This document shows, piece after piece, positions 60,212-64,000 of a DNA stretch of 64,000 nt; the first letter of the stretch is position 1, and each line of letters starts with the position of its first letter. Source of the stretch: Chrysopilus asiliformis (taxonomy: Eukaryota; Arthropoda; Insecta; Diptera; Rhagionidae); contig OZ035960.1 in NCBI GenBank assembly GCA_964034945.1, positions 69,646,994-69,710,993 of the forward strand, given 5' to 3'. The notes beneath the pieces are model-generated. The model had not been told where the DNA came from. It made no database searches and saw nothing but the letters and a program-made list of their open reading frames with translations. The position numbers and the translations under genes are program-made.

Positions 60212-63200
60212 TTAACTCGGCCACGCCCCTTTTTCCAATTTTGATGGGAAATCGATATCTGAGAGGGGGCGGGGCTTAACTCGGCCACGCCCCTTTTTCC
60301 AATTTTGATGGGAAATCGATATCTGAGAGGGGGCGGGGCTTAACTCGGTCACGCCCCTTTTTCCAATTTTGATGGGAAATCGATTTCTGAGAGGGGCGGG
60401 CTTAACTCGGCCACGCCCCTTTTTCCAATTTTGATAGGAAATCGATTTTTGAGAGGGGGCGGGGCTTAACTCGGCCACGCCCCTTTTTCCAATTTTGATG
60501 GGAAATCGATTTCTGAGAGAGGGCGGGGCTTAACTCGGCCACGCCCCTTTTTCCAATTTTGATGGGAAATCGATTTCTGAGAGGGGGCGGGGCTTAACTC
60601 GGCCACGCCCCTTTTTCCAATTTTGATGGGAAATCGATTTCTGAGAGGGGGCGGGGCTTAACTCGGCCACGCCCCTTTTTCCAATTTTGATGCGAAATCG
60701 ATTTCTGAGAGGGGGCGGGGCTTAACTCGGCCACGCCCCTTTTTCCAATTTTGATGGGAAATCGATATCTGAGAGGGGGCGGGGCTTAACTCGGCCACGC
60801 CCCTTTTTCCAATTTTGATGGGAAATCGATATCTGAGAGGGGGCGGGGCTTAACTCGGCCACGCCCCTTTTTCCAATTTTGATGGGAAATCGATTTCTGA
60901 GAGGGTGGCGGGGCTTAACTCGGCCACGCCCCTTTTTCCAATTTTGATGGGAAATCGATTTCTGAGAGGGGGCGGGGCTTAACTCGGCCACGCCCCTTTT
61001 TCCAATTTTGATGGGAAATCGATATCTGAGAGGGGGCGGGGCTTAACTCGGCCACGCCCCTTTTTCCAATTTTGATGGGAAATCGATTTCTGAGAGGGGG
61101 CGGGCTTAACTCGGCCACGCCCCTTTTTCCAATTTTGATAGGAAATCGATTTCTGAGAGGGGGCGGGGCTTAACTCGGCCACGCCCCTTTTTCCAATTTT
61201 GATGGGAAATCGATTTCTGAGAGGGGGCGGGGCTTAACTCGGCCACGCCCCTTTTTCCAATTTTGATGGGAAATCGATTTCTGAGAGGGGGCGGGGCTTA
61301 ACTCGGCCACGCCCCTTTTTCCAATTTTGATGGGAAATCGATTTCTGAGAGGGGGCGGGGCTTAACTCGGCCACGCCCCTTTTTCCAATTTTGATGGGAA
61401 ATCGATTTCTGAGAGGGGGCGGGGCTTAACTCGGCCACGCCCCTTTTTCCAATTTTGATGGGAAATCGATATCTGAGAGGGGCGGGGCTTAACTCGGCCA
61501 CGCCCCTTTTTCCAATTTTGATGGGAAATCGATATCTGAGAGGGGGCGGGGCTTAACTCGGCCACGCCCCTTTTTCCAATTTTGATGGGAAATCGATTTC
61601 TGAGAGGGTGGCGGGGCTTAACTCGGCCACGCCCCTTTTTCCAATTTTGATGGGAAATCGATTTCTGAGAGGGGGCGGGGCTTAACTCGGCCACGCCCCT
61701 TTTTCCAATTTTGATGGGAAATCGATTTCTGAGAGGGGGCGGGGCTTAACTCGGCCACGCCCCTTTTTCCAATTTTGATGGGAAATCGATTTCTGAGAGG
61801 GGGCGGGGCTTAACTCGGCCACGCCCCTTTTTCCAATTTTGATGGGAAATCGATATCTGAGAGGGGGCGGGGCTTAACTCGGCCACGCCCCTTTTTCCAA
61901 TTTTGATGGGAAATCGATATCTGAGAGGGGGCGGGGCTTAACTCGGTCACGCCCCTTTTTCCAATTTTGATGGGAAATCGATTTCTGAGAGGGGGCGGGG
62001 CTTAACTCGGCCACGCCCCTTTTTCCAATTTTGATGGGAAATCGATTTCTGAGAGGGGGCGGGGCTTAACTCGGCCACGCCCCTTTTTCCAATTTTGATG
62101 GGAAATCGATCTCTGAGAGGGGGCGGGGCTTAACTCGGCCACGCCCCTTTTTCCAATTTTGATGGGAAATCGATTTCTGAAAGGGGGCGGGCTTAACTCG
62201 GCCACGCCCCTTTTTCCAATTTTGATAGGAAATCGATTTCTGAGAGGGGGCGGGGCTTAACTCGGCCACGCCCCTTTTTCCAATTTTGATGGGAAATCGA
62301 TTTCTGAGAGGGGGCGGGGCTTAACTCGGCCACGCCCCTTTTTCCAATTTTGATGGGAAATCGATTTCTGAGAGGGGGCGGGGCTTAACTCGGCCACGCC
62401 CCTTTTTCCAATTTTGATGGGAAATCGATTTCTGAGAGGGGGCGGGGCTTAACTCGGCCACGCCCCTTTTTCCAATTTTGATGGGAAATCGATTTCTGAG
62501 AGGGGGCGGGGCTTAACTCGGCCACGCCCCTTTTTCCAATTTTGATGGGAAATCGATTTCTGAGAGGGGCGGGGCTTAACTCGGCCACGCCCCTTTTTCC
62601 AATTTTGATGGGAAATCGATTTCTGAGAGGGGGCGGGGCTTAACTCGGCCACGCCCCTTTTTCCAATTTTGATGGGAAATCGATATCTGAGAGGGGGCGG
62701 GGCTTAACTCGGCCACGCCCCTTTTTCCAATTTTGATGGGAAATCGATATCTGAGAGGGGGCGTGGCTTAACTCGGTCACGCCCCTTTTTCCAATTTTGA
62801 TGGGAAATCGATTTCTGAGAGGGGCGGGCTTAACTCGGCCACGCCCCTTTTTCCAATTTTGATAGGAAATGGATTTCTGAGAGGGGCGGGGCTTAACTCG
62901 GCCACGCCCCTTTTTCCAATTTTGATGGGAAATCGATTTCTGAGAGGGGGCGTGGCTTAACTCGGTCACGCCCCTTTTTCCAATTTTGATGGGAAATCGA
63001 TTTCTGAGAGGGGCGGGCTTAACTCGGCCACGCCCCTTTTTCCAATTTTGATAGGAAATGGATTTCTGAGAGGGGCGGGGCTTAACTCGGCCACGCCCCT
63101 TTTTCCAATTTTGATGGGAAATCGATTTCTGAAAGGGGGCGGGCTTAACTCGGCCACGCCCCTTTTTCCAATTTTGATAGGAAATCGATTTCTGAGAGGG

Positions 63201-64000
63201 GGCGGGGCTTAACTCGGCCACGCCCCTTTTTCCAATTTTGATGGGAAATCGATTTCTGAGAGGGGGCGGGGCTTAACTCGGCCACGCCCCTTTTTCCAAT
63301 TTTGATGGGAAATCGATTTCTGAGAGGGTGGCGGGGCTTAACTCGGCCACGCCCCTTTTTCCAATTTTGATGGGAAATCGATTTCTGAGAGGGGGCGGGG
63401 CTTAACTCGGCCACGCCCCTTTTTCCAATTTTGATGGGAAATCGATATCTGAGAGGGGGCGGGGCTTAACTCGGCCACGCCCCTTTTTCCAATTTTGATG
63501 GGAAATCGATTTCTGAGAGGGGGCGGGGCTTAACTCGGCCACGCCCCTTTTTCCAATTTTGATGGGAAATCGATTTCTGAGAGGGGGCGGGCTTAACTCG
63601 GCCACGCCCCTTTTTCCAATTTTGATAGGAAATCGATTTCTGAGAGGGGGCGGGGCTTAACTCGGCCACGCCCCTTTTTCCAATTTTGATGGGAAATCGA
63701 TTTCTGAGAGGGGGCGGGGCTTAACTCGGCCACGCCCCTTTTTCCAATTTTGATGGGAAATCGATTTCTGAGAGGGGGCGGGGCTTAACTCGGCCACGCC
63801 CCTTTTTCCAATTTTGATGGGAAATCGATTTCTGAGAGGGGGCGTGGCTTAACTCGGTCACGCCCCTTTTTCCAATTTTGATGGGAAATCGATTTCTGAG
63901 AGGGGCGGGCTTAACTCGGCCACGCCCCTTTTTCCAATTTTGATAGGAAATGGATTTCTGAGAGGGGCGGGGCTTAACTCGGCCACGCCCCTTTTTCCAA
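60212..64000 (+). repeat. Array domain III: rearranged copy of 17.99-20.80 kb
   Basis: 65-bp units return (60,906; 61,604; 63,321) together with TGATGCGAAATC (60,691). Marker order follows 17,990-20,800 at offsets 42,225, 42,353, 42,736 and 42,670. Relative to that block this copy has two extra units near 61.2 kb, about 383 bp of extra units near 61.94-62.33 kb that carry GGTCAC and GAAAGG, and a 189-bp trimer duplication at 62,761. The collinearity ends near 63,470, and the rest continues in similar units to the window end. Confidence 0.82.
62761..63138 (+). repeat. 189-bp trimer (62+63+64) duplicated in tandem
   Basis: Three units (GCGTGG with GGTCAC; short unit with ATAGG and ATGGAT; GAGGGGCGGGG unit) occur at 62,761 and again at 62,950, exactly 189 bp apart. 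The same trimer starts once more at 63,842 and runs to the window end without a visible difference. 189 is a multiple of 3, so this stretch keeps a minus-strand frame open for 193 codons by chance. Confidence 0.85.

Larger units (their letters stand above)
1..64000 (+). repeat. 64-bp monomer satellite array, about 1,000 tandem copies
   Basis: The whole window is a head-to-tail tandem array of one monomer. The canonical unit is 64 bp (19 G, 15 C, 18 T, 12 A; 53% G+C) and runs from the G-run GGGGGCGGGG through TTAACTCGGCCACG, CCCCTTTTTCCAATTTTG, ATGGGAAATCGATTTC and TGAGA. Every copy I read lies in the same orientation, and nothing interrupts the array. Position 1 and position 64,000 both fall inside a monomer, so both edges of the array lie outside. 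Most copies differ from the consensus at zero to three positions. Common length classes are 62, 63, 64 and 65 bp. This is satellite DNA of a eukaryotic type; centromeric, subtelomeric or other heterochromatic location cannot be told from the sequence. I do not recognise it as a named satellite family. Confidence 0.98.

Noticed and set aside
62640..63221. Longest open frame, 193 codons, minus strand
   Set aside because: It is explained by the duplicated 189-bp trimer, whose length is a multiple of 3. It has no ATG and no protein-like composition beyond the repeat.
585..63669. Well over a hundred overlapping minus-strand open frames of 61-193 codons with peptides such as MAELSPAPSQKSISHQNWKK
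   Set aside because: They are the satellite read through three frames. They need GTG starts, since the minus strand of the unit has no ATG, and most end at the same TAA. The 64-bp period shifts the frame at each copy, and the longer ones arise only where 62-, 63- or 65-bp units happen to keep a frame open. No conservation of codons over bases is seen. Similar entries in protein databases would be artefacts.
1..64000. CRISPR array
   Set aside because: Units join directly with no unique spacers. The whole 64 bp is conserved, and no cas genes are present.
1..64000. CENP-B box
   Set aside because: The consensus has no TTCG with the spaced A and CGGG core on either strand.
1..64000. Telomeric repeat
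   Set aside because: No TTAGGG, TTAGGC, TTTAGGG or TTAGG tandem runs occur; TTAA in the unit is followed by CTCGG.
1..64000. Canonical G-quadruplex
   Set aside because: Each unit has only two adjacent long G-runs and one isolated GGG, with loops of 17 bases or more, so four closely spaced runs are not available within a monomer.
1..64000. tRNA, rRNA or other structured RNA gene
   Set aside because: No clover-leaf, box A/B pair or rRNA-like sequence is seen; the only strong folds are the repeat hairpin and palindrome.
1..64000. Transposable element or terminal inverted repeats
   Set aside because: No sequence other than the monomer occurs, and no target-site duplications or inversion of orientation were found.
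1..64000. Intrinsically curved DNA from phased A/T tracts
   Set aside because: T5, TTTT, AAA and TTT lie about 7 to 9.5 bases apart, which is not a clean helical phase, and some tracts are only three bases long. Not strong enough to report without a curvature calculation.
1..64000. Identification of the host as a nematode
   Set aside because: The style of the repeat and the CpG content would fit, but no gene or named repeat is present to support it, so I leave the species open.

Overview
The window is a single, uninterrupted satellite DNA array. From base 1 to base 64,000 it consists of head-to-tail copies of one monomer, 64 bp in its canonical form and about 1,000 copies in total, all in the same orientation. 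Both ends cut through a monomer, so neither array edge is present. I found no gene, RNA gene, transposon, unique spacer or inversion. Such an array points to a eukaryotic heterochromatic or centromere/subtelomere-type region from a long-read assembly. The organism cannot be named. The consensus keeps about 90% of the expected CpGs (4 per monomer at 53% G+C), which fits a genome without strong CpG methylation, for example many nematodes or dipterans. The motif style loosely recalls nematode repeats, but that is a low-confidence impression.

Each monomer has two dyad elements. The first is a G+C-rich inverted repeat: arms GGGGCGGGGC and GCCACGCCCC around an 8-base loop, followed directly by TTTTT. 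The second is a 12-bp perfect palindrome, GAAATCGATTTC, centred on a ClaI site. Length variants of 62, 63 and 65 bp come almost only from the G-run in the left arm of the hairpin. The recurrent substitutions are GATTTC to GATATC, GGCCAC to GGTCAC, GATGGG to GATAGG, GAGAGG to GAAAGG, CTCGGCC to CTCAGCC and ATCGAT to ATCAAT.

The variants are not scattered at random. They form cassettes and higher-order repeats, and by their content the window splits into three domains. Domain I (1 to about 40,560) carries 65-bp units and many A/A/T-short/ATAGG cassettes. Domain II (about 40,560 to 60,210) has no 65-bp units, has CTCAGCC and ATCAAT markers, and holds short clean higher-order repeats of 896, 1,086 and about 1,342 bp. 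Domain III (about 60,210 to 64,000) returns to domain I type and is a rearranged copy of 17,990-20,800, about 42 kb away. Several other multi-kilobase duplications can be traced by shared rare variants: 6.0-8.3 with 8.46-10.9 kb, 12.4-13.6 with 36.6-37.5 kb, 16.0-17.0 with 20.0-21.0 kb, 25.3-30.1 with 31.6-35.9 kb, and 44.7-45.8 with 48.5-49.5 kb. The window therefore records repeated unequal exchange and segmental amplification inside one satellite. Block edges are approximate, because canonical units carry no positional information.
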